Shown here: one piece after another, positions 1-7,666 of the stretch | Layout: every line of letters begins with the position of its first letter | Position numbering within the stretch: the stretch's first letter is position 1 | Assembly (NCBI GenBank): GCA_024682075.1 | Contig: JAIKZQ010000040.1 | Coordinates: forward strand, 39,236 to 103,235 | Direction: 5' to 3' | Length of the DNA: 64,000 nt | DNA from: Lachnospiraceae bacterium | GTDB taxonomy: Bacteria; Bacillota; Clostridia; Lachnospirales; Lachnospiraceae | The notes under the pieces: model-generated | Told to the model about the DNA's origin: nothing | The model's database searches: none | What the model saw: only the letters and a program-made list of their open reading frames with translations | Made by a program: the position numbers and the translations under genes

Positions 1-881
1 TGGCATCATACCCGATATCCTGGGGGATCAGTTCGGCTATCTCGGTCATTTTCCTGATCATTTTCAACCGGGCAAAAACCATTGAACGCACCCCGATTAC
101 CGACCGGAAAAAAGAAGGAAGCAAAACCGGCAGACTCATTTTCTGCATCCTTCTTTTCATCATCGGAGTCATGTGCATTCTCTACGGCATCACGATCATG
201 CTGGTAAGATCCGGATCCATGTTCTACACTGTCTGGCTTGCAGGCGGAGTATTCCTTTTTGGCTTTGCCATCGCATATTGGAAGGGATTATTCATCCGAA
301 TGAAAAAATCCCTGAAGATATTCTTCATATCATGTTTCTCAGCAGGAATGATATTTGTGATCATAACACAGTGCATGGTCATCTCCGGCTTCAGAAACAA
401 TGCTCCCTCCGGCCTCGATTATGTCATAGTGCTCGGATCGCAGGTAAAGCCTGACGGTCCCGCGGTCGTGACAAGACTCAGACTCGAGAAAACCTATGAA
501 TACGCATCCTCAAATCCGGACACGATCATAATAGTATCCGGCGGACAGGGGGCCAACGAGCCGGCAAGCGAAGCATCTGTAATGAAGGATTATCTCGTGA
601 CAAGAGGGATAGATGAAAGCAGGATCCTGATCGAGGATCGGTCCACCAACACATCCGAGAACCTTCAGTTCAGTTCCGCACTCTATCCGGAATTAACCGG
701 CAGCCGTGTCGGGATCATTTCGAGCGAATTCCATATTTTCAGGGCACTAGCCATTGCAAAAAAATGCGGATACTCCGATATATACGGAATACCCGCTAAG
801 TCTGTAAGGCTCTATCTTCCCAACAATATGATCCGTGAGAGCGTGGGAATACTTAAGGATTTTCTGATGGGTAATCTTTGA
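1..881 (+). CDS. YdcF-family (DUF218) membrane protein, 5' end outside window
   Basis: The frame is already open at base 3, so the gene begins upstream of the window; the first ATG seen (171) is internal. The visible part has several hydrophobic helices followed by a DUF218 domain from about base 410: a VIVLGSQ strand, an IIVSGGQG loop, a conserved Glu plus MKDYL helix, then NTSEN. These are the signature elements of the YdcF/SanA/ElyC family, membrane-associated proteins linked to cell-envelope metabolism whose exact reaction is mostly unknown. It ends six bases before the convergent histidine kinase gene, with no obvious terminator between the two. Family assignment is firm; function is not. 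Confidence 0.85.
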   Translation, partial: ASYPISWGISSAISVIFLIIFNRAKTIERTPITDRKKEGSKTGRLIFCILLFIIGVMCILYGITIMLVRSGSMFYTVWLAGGVFLFGFAIAYWKGLFIRMKKSLKIFFISCFSAGMIFVIITQCMVISGFRNNAPSGLDYVIVLGSQVKPDGPAVVTRLRLEKTYEYASSNPDTIIIVSGGQGANEPASEASVMKDYLVTRGIDESRILIEDRSTNTSENLQFSSALYPELTGSRVGIISSEFHIFRALAIAKKCGYSDIYGIPAKSVRLYLPNNMIRESVGILKDFLMGNL

Positions 882-887
882 TCCGGA

Positions 888-2150
888 TTATATCACCACA
901 GTAAAAGTAATACTCCTGTCGCCTTCCGAAGTTGCTGTGATCCGGCCATGATGGGCTTCGGTTATCGCACTTGCCATCGAGAGGCCTATACCAAATCCTC
1001 CTGTTTCCGAATTTCTGGATGAATCAGTCCTGTAGAATCTGTCAAAAATACGATCAAGAGCCTCATCTTCGATAATATCATTCGTATCATTTGATACACT
1101 GATATGCACCTTTTTTCCGGTAGATTTAAGTAAGAATCTGATATTTCCACCCTCAGGGCAATACTTGACGGCATTATCAAGCAGAATGCTCATAAGCTCA
1201 TAAACAGACTTTCTGTCACATGTTATCCTTACTCCGTCTTCAACATCGGAAGTCAATTCCTTATTCTGTATCATAGCCAGAGCCTTTACGGAATCCACAG
1301 CATCCATGGCTAAAGCCGACACATCAGTTTCCGCCATGATCAGCGTGGTGCTTCCTTCTTCCATTTTAGAAAGAGCTATAAGATCATTAGTCAGTTCAGT
1401 CAGTCTGTCGGTTTGTTTTGAAATATCCGTCAGCCATTCATTATCCTCTCCCATCTCCATTCCGAGAACTTCTGCATCGGCCTTAATTACGGCAAGCGGA
1501 GTTTTTATCTCATGACCCGCATCCGATATGAATCTCTTCTGCTTGTCATATGCCTCTGACACAGGTCTTACAGCAACTCCGGACACAAAATAAATGATTA
1601 CGCCTACGACCAATAATGTAAATGCTGACAGTATGATACTGCTATTCCTGAAATCTCTGAAGTTCACCAGGCTAGCCCCTCTGTCACAGAATATGACCAG
1701 CCTTTCGCCGTCACAGGGACATATATTCAGATATCTGTAATCTCCTATAAAGCCTTCCGATCCGTCTTCAACCGGTACTTTACCTGCAAGTTCAGTCGCC
1801 ATATCTTCTGAAACAGCCGATACTTTTTCTGTATCAACTGAAATGACATTTCCGTCAGAATCATACCTTACGGTAAAATATCTTGTTTCATATGCTATCT
1901 CCGGAGAATCTATGCGTTCTCCACGTCTCTCCTCCGGTGGCTTGGCCTGTTCAGGCTCCTCATTACCGGGCTTTGTCATTCTGTCCGGAAATCTCCCGTC
2001 ATTTTCGGCAAGCATCCTCAGCACCTTATCCGAATCTCTGACCACATTAACATAGTTACTGACATTGATCCCGCCTACAAGCACAACGAGAACAGCCAGA
2101 ACGGCCAAAAATGCAGTCATTATGAATTTTAAACGAAGTCTTCTGATCAT
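888..2150 (-). CDS. Sensor histidine kinase, partner of the response regulator at 2172-2846
   Basis: A 420-residue membrane histidine kinase. Two membrane segments (about residues 8-30 and 173-195) flank an extracytoplasmic sensor of about 140 residues that holds a Pro/Glu/Arg-rich stretch. The phospho-acceptor H-box reads AGHEIKTPL near residue 213. It is followed by the N-box (LDNAVKY), F-box (IFDRFYRTD) and G-box (GFGIGLS) of a HATPase_c domain, so all catalytic boxes are intact. It starts 21 bases after the response regulator and closes the VTC/DUF4956/Cthe_2159 operon, so it probably senses an envelope or surface-polymer signal. The signal cannot be read from the sequence. Confidence 0.93.
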   Translation of the reverse strand: MIRRLRLKFIMTAFLAVLAVLVVLVGGINVSNYVNVVRDSDKVLRMLAENDGRFPDRMTKPGNEEPEQAKPPEERRGERIDSPEIAYETRYFTVRYDSDGNVISVDTEKVSAVSEDMATELAGKVPVEDGSEGFIGDYRYLNICPCDGERLVIFCDRGASLVNFRDFRNSSIILSAFTLLVVGVIIYFVSGVAVRPVSEAYDKQKRFISDAGHEIKTPLAVIKADAEVLGMEMGEDNEWLTDISKQTDRLTELTNDLIALSKMEEGSTTLIMAETDVSALAMDAVDSVKALAMIQNKELTSDVEDGVRITCDRKSVYELMSILLDNAVKYCPEGGNIRFLLKSTGKKVHISVSNDTNDIIEDEALDRIFDRFYRTDSSRNSETGGFGIGLSMASAITEAHHGRITATSEGDRSITFTVVI

Positions 2151-2171
2151 ATCCTGTTCTTATAATGTTAA

Positions 2172-2846
2172 CTATTCATCAGTTTCCAGACTATATCCCG
2201 CATTTCTGGTGGCCTTGATCCTTACATTGGCCCCTATCTGGATAAGTTTCTTACGAAGATATGAAAGATTGGTCCATACGATGCTGCTGTCGCCCTCAAA
2301 ATCCAGTCCCCATATCTTATCAAAAAATCTTTCAGTGGTTATCAACATCCCAGGATTTGACATAAGATATTGCATCATCTGAAACTCCTTGGATGACAGC
2401 TTCACACTGCCTGAAGGCGATGAAAGTTCAAAGCTGGCCCTGTTAAGAATTATGTTTCCGAATTTCAGTTCATTGCCTTCAGCGGGAGTATTCTTTCTGG
2501 TCATGGCACGGAGCCTTGCAAGGAGTTCCTTGCCGTCAAAAGGCTTGGTAAGATAATCGTTTGCTCCAAGATCAAGACCTTCAACCTTATCATCCACCTG
2601 AGATTTTGCGGTGAGCATCATTACCGGTATCTGTACACCCTTTGCCCTGATGCGCTTAAGCACCTCGAATCCGTCCAGTCCGGGCATCATCACATCAAGG
2701 ATTGCCAGATCGTAATCCCCGCCGGTTATATAATCCAGTGCATCCTGACCGTTGTATACCGCATCAACGGAATAATTATTCCTGGTAAGAATGACGGTCA
2801 GAGCTTTGGACATTGATTTTTCGTCTTCCGCAAGAAGTACCCTCAT
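2172..2846 (-). CDS. OmpR/PhoB-family response regulator
   Basis: A 224-residue two-domain regulator. The receiver domain has the acidic pair (LLAEDE), the phospho-acceptor Asp near residue 51 (AILDVMMPG), and the conserved Thr/Ala and Lys (MLTAKS, YLTKPF). The C-terminal winged-helix DNA-binding domain ends with YLRKKL and RNAGYSL motifs. I place the start at the ATG preceded by AAAGGAG at a 10-base distance; an in-frame extension to 2903 lacks homology to the family. It is encoded with its kinase. Members of this family bind direct repeats with about 11-bp period, and such a repeat sits at 5636-5655 upstream of this operon, which suggests autoregulation. Confidence 0.95.
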   Translation of the reverse strand: MRVLLAEDEKSMSKALTVILTRNNYSVDAVYNGQDALDYITGGDYDLAILDVMMPGLDGFEVLKRIRAKGVQIPVMMLTAKSQVDDKVEGLDLGANDYLTKPFDGKELLARLRAMTRKNTPAEGNELKFGNIILNRASFELSSPSGSVKLSSKEFQMMQYLMSNPGMLITTERFFDKIWGLDFEGDSSIVWTNLSYLRKKLIQIGANVRIKATRNAGYSLETDE

Positions 2847-2881
2847 ATCGGCACGGCTCCTTTCAGGAAAGTAACAGTTCA

Positions 2882-2912
2882 GGCAGAGCAATGAGCTTTT
2901 CACTGCTCCGCC
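2882..2912 (-). other. Hairpin in the leader between the Cthe_2159-like gene and the response regulator
   Basis: The minus-strand RNA would pair 13 consecutive positions (two of them G-U) around a 5-base loop: arms at 2882-2894 and 2900-2912. No U-run follows, so it is not a standard terminator. It could be an RNA processing or stability element that lets regulator and kinase be expressed at a different level from the upstream genes. The pairing is seen directly; the role is inference. Confidence 0.4.
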
Positions 2913-2962
2913 TGTTCATTATCTCATAAAACCCTTGGTGTTAGTAAGATATTTTAGTCATG

Positions 2963-4153
2963 TCACGGTCTCATTCCGCCCTGGCCAAAGTCTCCGCCCT
3001 GGCCAAAGCCGCCTTCAGGCGGTTCAGGCATATTGTCATCTCCCTGGAAATCACTGCCAAATCCTCCCATACCACCCATGCCACCGGGTGCTCCACCCAT
3101 AAACTGATTGGATATCTCATCAACCTCTTCACCATTTACTATCAGAGTGCCTCCGTTTAATTCAGCCTTTCCGTCGTAATCACATGACGACTGTCCTGTT
3201 ATACTGATCATCCCACCGTTAATGATCAGATCACCGTTGGAATCAATACCGTCGGTATCACCCTGTCCCATTACTATTGTGATATTGCCGCCATTTATCT
3301 CTACTCTGACATCAATGTCATCCACCTTCTGTGCTGCATTTATGCCGTCATCCGAAGCATTTATGCTGATATCACCATCGTTAATGACTATGCTTGTAGC
3401 CTCAAAGCCCTCGGCAGCATTAATATCAATAGTACCTCCATCAATCTGTATCGACATATCAGCATGAATACCGTCATCACCTGCTTCTATCGTAAAAGTT
3501 CCTCCAGAGATAACCAGTTCATCATTCACATTTATACCATCATCGGAAGCCGTGATATTCAGTACTCCGCCATATATAGAAAGACTATCCTTGGATACAA
3601 TGCCATTTCCTGCAGGTGATGTTATGGTCAGACTTCCGTTTCCGGAAAACACCAGATCACTCTTCGAATATATTACCGCATCTGTTTTTTCATCTTCAGC
3701 ATCTTCAAAGCTGCCACCATTAGTTAATGTGGAATCCCCAACGAGGACCAGATTGACCGTATCGGCCGAGGCCACATATACAGGGGCAGATGTCTTACTG
3801 CTAAAACTGACATTATCCAGTATAAGTGTCACATCTTCATCATCATCCACATCGATAACTATAGAACATTTTTCGGAAGATCCCTTAAGCCTGTATGTAC
3901 CACCTTCGGTGATGGTATATGTGCCGGTTTTGCCATCAAGGTCTATAACCTCTGCAGAATCAATCTCCTCATCCGTCAGTTCATCCATATCAGTCAGACC
4001 GGAAAGATCATAGGATGTGTTTTCTGTTTCGGCAGCACCTACAGTTGAATTTCCGAAAATATTTATATTTTCTCCGGTGGCACTGCATCCGGTAACCAGC
4101 ATCGCGCTTACCATTGATATCATCAGTATATTCATAATATTTTTTCTCTTCAT
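2963..4153 (-). CDS. Lipoprotein with Cthe_2159-like carbohydrate-binding beta-helix
   Basis: A 396-residue secreted lipoprotein. The signal peptide ends in a lipobox (LVTGC, Cys about residue 23). The body consists of repeated beta-strand rungs with Gly/Asn/Asp turns (SDDGIN, GDDGIH and similar), typical of the Cthe_2159 (DUF4353) family of calcium-binding right-handed beta-helix proteins that bind acidic sugars. The C-terminus is Gly/Met/Pro-rich with GGM and FGQGG repeats. The start chosen is the ATG nine bases after GGAG; the ATG three codons upstream abuts the Shine-Dalgarno. Co-occurrence with VTC-domain and DUF4956 proteins is a recurring gene neighbourhood in Firmicutes. Probably surface-exposed and involved in polymer or wall binding. 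Confidence 0.85.
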   Translation of the reverse strand: MKRKNIMNILMISMVSAMLVTGCSATGENINIFGNSTVGAAETENTSYDLSGLTDMDELTDEEIDSAEVIDLDGKTGTYTITEGGTYRLKGSSEKCSIVIDVDDDEDVTLILDNVSFSSKTSAPVYVASADTVNLVLVGDSTLTNGGSFEDAEDEKTDAVIYSKSDLVFSGNGSLTITSPAGNGIVSKDSLSIYGGVLNITASDDGINVNDELVISGGTFTIEAGDDGIHADMSIQIDGGTIDINAAEGFEATSIVINDGDISINASDDGINAAQKVDDIDVRVEINGGNITIVMGQGDTDGIDSNGDLIINGGMISITGQSSCDYDGKAELNGGTLIVNGEEVDEISNQFMGGAPGGMGGMGGFGSDFQGDDNMPEPPEGGFGQGGDFGQGGMRP

Positions 4154-4187
4154 ATTGATCATCTCCTTTACATTGATCCATATTGTC

Positions 4188-4877
4188 TTAAAGTTCTGCG
4201 CTTTCGTGTCGCTTCAGTGAGGAAATTGCTATTTCAAGATTACCGTTCCTGCATCTGAGCTTATCAATGAACTTTTTTTCAACATCTGCCGATTTCAGAA
4301 CCACATCATAATCAAGTTTGAACATTGAACCCATACTGGAAGTCTTAGCCGAAAGCAGTGCGTGTTCTATGGTAAATTCCTCGAATATCTCGTCAAATAC
4401 ACCTGTATAATCCAGATCCTCGGGTATTGTTATCCTGAGACTTCTTGTCAGTTCACTCTTCTTTTCACTTCCGAAATCCATTGCTCTGTAGAGAACCATA
4501 ACCGCTATCATGATCAGTTCGAATATGAATGCATAAAAAACATATCCCATTCCTGTGAGAAGTCCGATCGTCATTGCCATAAAAAGACCTGCTATCTCCT
4601 TAGCTGTTCCCTGTGCGGATCTGAATCTTACAAGGCTGAACGCGCCTGCCACTGCGACTCCGGCTCCGATATTCCCGTTTACCGCCATTATAACCACACA
4701 TACTATTGCGGGAAGAAGTGCCAATGTTACTATAAAGCCTTTACTGGATCTGTTATCTCCCATACTCACCTTTGCCAGGATAAATCCAAGTATCAGCGCA
4801 GAAAGAATCGGTACCATGAACTGTATTATTGAAATATCTGCACTTCCTATTATAGAATTAATGATTGTATTAAGCAT
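4188..4877 (-). CDS. DUF4956 membrane protein
   Basis: A 229-residue protein with about four membrane helices in the N-terminal 130 residues (for example IQFMVPILSALILGFILAKVS and the VAVAGAFSLVRFRS region) and a C-terminal cytoplasmic alpha/beta domain of about 100 residues. The SLVRFRSAQGTAKEIAGLF loop matches the DUF4956 family, which is regularly encoded beside VTC polyphosphate polymerase domain proteins. Its start codon overlaps the 3' end of the VTC gene by eight bases, so the two are translationally coupled and probably form one membrane complex. Biochemical role is not established; handling of an anionic polymer across the membrane is an inference from its partners. Confidence 0.9.
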   Translation of the reverse strand: MLNTIINSIIGSADISIIQFMVPILSALILGFILAKVSMGDNRSSKGFIVTLALLPAIVCVVIMAVNGNIGAGVAVAGAFSLVRFRSAQGTAKEIAGLFMAMTIGLLTGMGYVFYAFIFELIMIAVMVLYRAMDFGSEKKSELTRSLRITIPEDLDYTGVFDEIFEEFTIEHALLSAKTSSMGSMFKLDYDVVLKSADVEKKFIDKLRCRNGNLEIAISSLKRHESAEL

Positions 4878-5598
4878 ATCTTAACCTCCGTTTCATATTG
4901 TCAGGGTTGTCTGCCAAATTATCCGTGTAGTACATTCCGTATTTGGAAAAGGATGTCTTATCAATATCGTTCGCTCTCAGAAATCTTATAAGCCACATCG
5001 GCAGTGACGAGCTTACCTTAACTTCCAGGATATTCATTCCGTTTTCCAGGATCGGAGTTCCGTATATTCCCTGTCTTAGCGATAGTCCGCTGCTTCTACC
5101 GATGATATTCGAATCAAGTGTGATCCTTGTATCCGAATCATCCAGTGGATAGAATGCTTCTCTTCCATATGACAGGAATACTTTCGGCTTAAGTCCTTCG
5201 TAGAAATTCCTGAAGTACTCTATCTCATTTTCAATCTGGGATCCTCCCGGCTGCTTTCCGCCTTCCGCCAGCCACTCCATCGCTTTGCTCTCCGGAAGGA
5301 CTATCCTTCTTTTATAGACCACTGATTCATATTTTTTCTTGAGTTCAACAAAAACCTCATCGTCGCCATTTACCTGTGAATAGCTTCTGATCCTGAGTTT
5401 TTCCTTATATACCGGCTTATCCAAAGATGTTCTTATAAGTCTGTAATTATCTGTGTCAAAATATATATTCCGAATGATCGTGTGACCGAATCGGTCAATC
5501 TTCATCCTGCCATCCATCGCTTTCATAAGTGCATCTCTCTGTCTGTCATCAAGCAGGTATTTGATCTCATATCTTTTAAAAACTGTCTGGTAACTCAT
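4870..5598 (-). CDS. VTC-domain (polyphosphate polymerase-type) protein
   Basis: A 242-residue protein made only of a VTC tunnel domain, the fold of the catalytic part of the yeast vacuolar transporter chaperone complex that polymerises polyphosphate from ATP. Basic and acidic strands lining the tunnel are visible: RYEIKYLL, IRNIYFDTDN, EKLRIRSY, VFVELKKKYE and, near the C-terminus, ILEVKVS. No SPX domain and no membrane helix are fused; the membrane part is probably supplied by DUF4956 encoded next. The start has GGAGG eight bases upstream. First gene of the operon. Family is clear; whether the product is polyphosphate in this organism is inferred. Confidence 0.88.
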   Translation of the reverse strand: MSYQTVFKRYEIKYLLDDRQRDALMKAMDGRMKIDRFGHTIIRNIYFDTDNYRLIRTSLDKPVYKEKLRIRSYSQVNGDDEVFVELKKKYESVVYKRRIVLPESKAMEWLAEGGKQPGGSQIENEIEYFRNFYEGLKPKVFLSYGREAFYPLDDSDTRITLDSNIIGRSSGLSLRQGIYGTPILENGMNILEVKVSSSLPMWLIRFLRANDIDKTSFSKYGMYYTDNLADNPDNMKRRLRYA

Positions 5599-5623
5599 AT
5601 ATCTGTCCTCCGTTTCTGATGTC

Positions 5624-5655
5624 AGTATAAAAAGCGAACCTTAACTGAACCTTAA
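5624..5655 (-). promoter_or_regulatory. Putative response-regulator box and promoter of the VTC operon
   Basis: On the minus strand TTAAGGTTC occurs twice (5655-5647 and 5644-5636) with an 11-bp period, followed after six bases by a -10-like TATACT (5629-5624). Direct repeats with one-turn spacing that replace the -35 box are the standard layout for activation by OmpR-family regulators, and one is encoded in this operon. The repeats are seen directly; binding by this regulator is inferred. Confidence 0.6.
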
Positions 5656-5679
5656 AAACGGTAATTTTTTTGAAATAAA

Positions 5680-5709
5680 AAAACGTCTGCCGTTTCTGAC
5701 AGACGTTTT
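5680..5709 (-). terminator. Terminator of the phosphoglucomutase gene
   Basis: A 10-bp perfect stem (5680-5689 with 5700-5709) with a 10-base loop, followed on the minus strand by a run of seven U. It separates the phosphoglucomutase transcript from the VTC operon promoter. Confidence 0.85.
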
Positions 5710-5766
5710 GAAAAAATGATGGGCTAAACTGAGGAACATCTCACCGTTCACCAAATATGTTATGTT

Positions 5767-7512
5767 CTACTCTACTGCTTCTATTATCTTCATGACATCA
5801 TCTTTTATCATGGCATTTACTGAAAGGGCCTCTTCTCTGGATGACTGTCTCGTATAGAAGTAGAATTTTATCTTGGGCTCGGTTCCTGAAGGTCTTATTG
5901 CAAACCAAGTATCCGGATCATCAAGGAAAAATCTCAGTGCGTTGGTTCCCGGTATCTTATTATCGGGATGTCTGATATCCTCTCCTCCATCCTTATAATC
6001 GATCAGTCTTACAACCTTTTTACCTGCGATTTCCGAAGGCGGGCAGCTTCTGATGTGTTCCATCATCCTTGCTATTCTCTTCGATCCTTCTATGCCCTCG
6101 AGAACGAGATTGGGTTCATCCTCGGCATAATATCCGAATTTTTCATACAGGTCCATCAGTACCCTGTACAGAGTCTTTCCGGATTTCTTCTTATAGTATG
6201 CAGCAGCCTCCGCAACAAGCATTCCGGCACTGATCCCGTCCTTATCGCGTATGTCGCCGCATGCGGCATATCCCACGGATTCCTCATAGCCGAAGAGATA
6301 TCTCTCTCCGTTCTTCTCAAGATAAGGTATCAGACCGCAGATATTCTTAAATCCCGTAAGGGATTCATACATCCTGACTCCATAACTTTCCGCCATCACC
6401 GAAGACATGGTCGATGTCACTATGGACTTGACCATCGCTCCGTTTTCGGGAAGCCTGCCCGCATCCTTCATTCCGTCAAGAAGATACCCGACCAGGATAT
6501 AACCCGTCTGATTGCCGTTAAGAGGCAGATATTCTTCGTTATCCATTAAAAGCTCTATTGCAAACCTGTCCGCATCGGGATCGGTTGCCATAAGAAGCTG
6601 GGCTCCGACTTTTTTGCCAAGTTCCTCCGACATCCTGAACGCCTTGGGATCCTCGGGGTTAGGATATCCGACAGTCGTAAAGTCCGGATCCGGCTCGCGC
6701 TGCTCTTCAACTATATGTACATTTTCAAAACCGCGCTCCTTCATGACCTGCATGAAAGGAATGCTTCCCGCACCGTTCAGAGGAGTATAGACGATTGGGA
6801 TCGTAAGGTCGAGTTCATCACCTTCATGAATGGCAAGGCTTTCTATCTTGTCAATGTACTGTCTGTCATAGTCTTCCGAAAGTATCTCCACAAGCCCTGA
6901 CGACACAGCCTTCTCATACGCTTTATCAAGTTCGGAATCAAGCATTGTAAGCCCCCTGATCCCTCCGAAATATTCAACCGCCTCGATGCACTCGGTCATG
7001 CCGTCCGCAACAAGCGAACTGACCTGACATCCGTCCTCCCAGTATGCCTTAAAGCCGTTATATTCCCTGGGATTGTGTGATGCTGTAATGTTGATCCCGC
7101 TTATCGTACCAAGCCGTCTTATCATGAAAGCAAGTTCCGGAGTAGGGCGCAGTGAAGGAAATGTATAGGCCTTTATGCCGTTTTCAGCCAGTATCACGGC
7201 AGTCATTCTGGAAAACTCGGCGGAAAAATATCTGGGATCATGAGCTATGACAACTCCTCTTTTGCAGCTTTCGGGGCCGGACTTTTTGATATAATCGGCA
7301 ATGCCCTGCGTGGCACGTCCCACGGTAAAGCGGTTCATACGGTTTGTCCCGACTCCGACCTTGCCGCGAAGTCCCGCCGTCCCGAATGACAGATCCTTAT
7401 AAAATCTGTCCTCGAGCTCATTTTCATCCGTGACTTTCATCAATTCATCATAGAGCGGATCATTTTTTTCAAGACTGTTTTTCCATACCTGAACGTTTTC
7501 CGAATATGCCAT
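5767..7512 (-). CDS. pgcA: Phosphoglucomutase/phosphomannomutase (alpha-D-phosphohexomutase)
   Basis: A 581-residue enzyme interconverting hexose 1- and 6-phosphates, a supply step for UDP-glucose and wall or capsule sugars. The four landmarks of the superfamily are present in order: phosphoserine loop TASHNPREYNG (about residue 140), metal-binding loop DPDADR (about 313), sugar-binding loop GYEESVGY, and phosphate-binding loop RPSGTEPKIKFY (about 540). Length matches the Bacillus PgcA type. It has an SD (GGAGG) upstream and a terminator directly after it, so it looks monocistronic. Substrate preference cannot be read from the sequence. Confidence 0.95.
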   Translation of the reverse strand: MAYSENVQVWKNSLEKNDPLYDELMKVTDENELEDRFYKDLSFGTAGLRGKVGVGTNRMNRFTVGRATQGIADYIKKSGPESCKRGVVIAHDPRYFSAEFSRMTAVILAENGIKAYTFPSLRPTPELAFMIRRLGTISGINITASHNPREYNGFKAYWEDGCQVSSLVADGMTECIEAVEYFGGIRGLTMLDSELDKAYEKAVSSGLVEILSEDYDRQYIDKIESLAIHEGDELDLTIPIVYTPLNGAGSIPFMQVMKERGFENVHIVEEQREPDPDFTTVGYPNPEDPKAFRMSEELGKKVGAQLLMATDPDADRFAIELLMDNEEYLPLNGNQTGYILVGYLLDGMKDAGRLPENGAMVKSIVTSTMSSVMAESYGVRMYESLTGFKNICGLIPYLEKNGERYLFGYEESVGYAACGDIRDKDGISAGMLVAEAAAYYKKKSGKTLYRVLMDLYEKFGYYAEDEPNLVLEGIEGSKRIARMMEHIRSCPPSEIAGKKVVRLIDYKDGGEDIRHPDNKIPGTNALRFFLDDPDTWFAIRPSGTEPKIKFYFYTRQSSREEALSVNAMIKDDVMKIIEAVE

Positions 7513-7585
7513 AACGCCTCCTGTGAAAAGTACACAAAAAAATGGTCTCGTTACATACTTTATTGTATCATACTATCCTTATCGG

Positions 7586-7613
7586 TTGACTTGAAACATC
7601 CATAATATATAAT
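7586..7613 (+). promoter_or_regulatory. Promoter of the ABC exporter operon
   Basis: TTGACT (7586-7591), a 16-bp spacer and TATAAT (7608-7613) on the plus strand, about 54 bases before the start codon. Directly downstream lies a 7-bp inverted repeat, AATTAGT (7615-7621) and ACTAATT (7632-7638), placed across the expected transcription start where a repressor could bind. Confidence 0.7.
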
Positions 7614-7666
7614 AAATTAGTCGGGTTTTATACTAATTAAGGTATGTAATCAAGGAACAAAGTAAC

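Noticed and set aside
173..454. Second frame overlapping the YdcF-family gene
   Set aside because: Alternative frame of a gene with clear DUF218 motifs.
2847..2903. N-terminal extension of the response regulator
   Set aside because: The internal ATG has a strong SD at good distance and gives the standard receiver start; the extension overlaps the leader hairpin.
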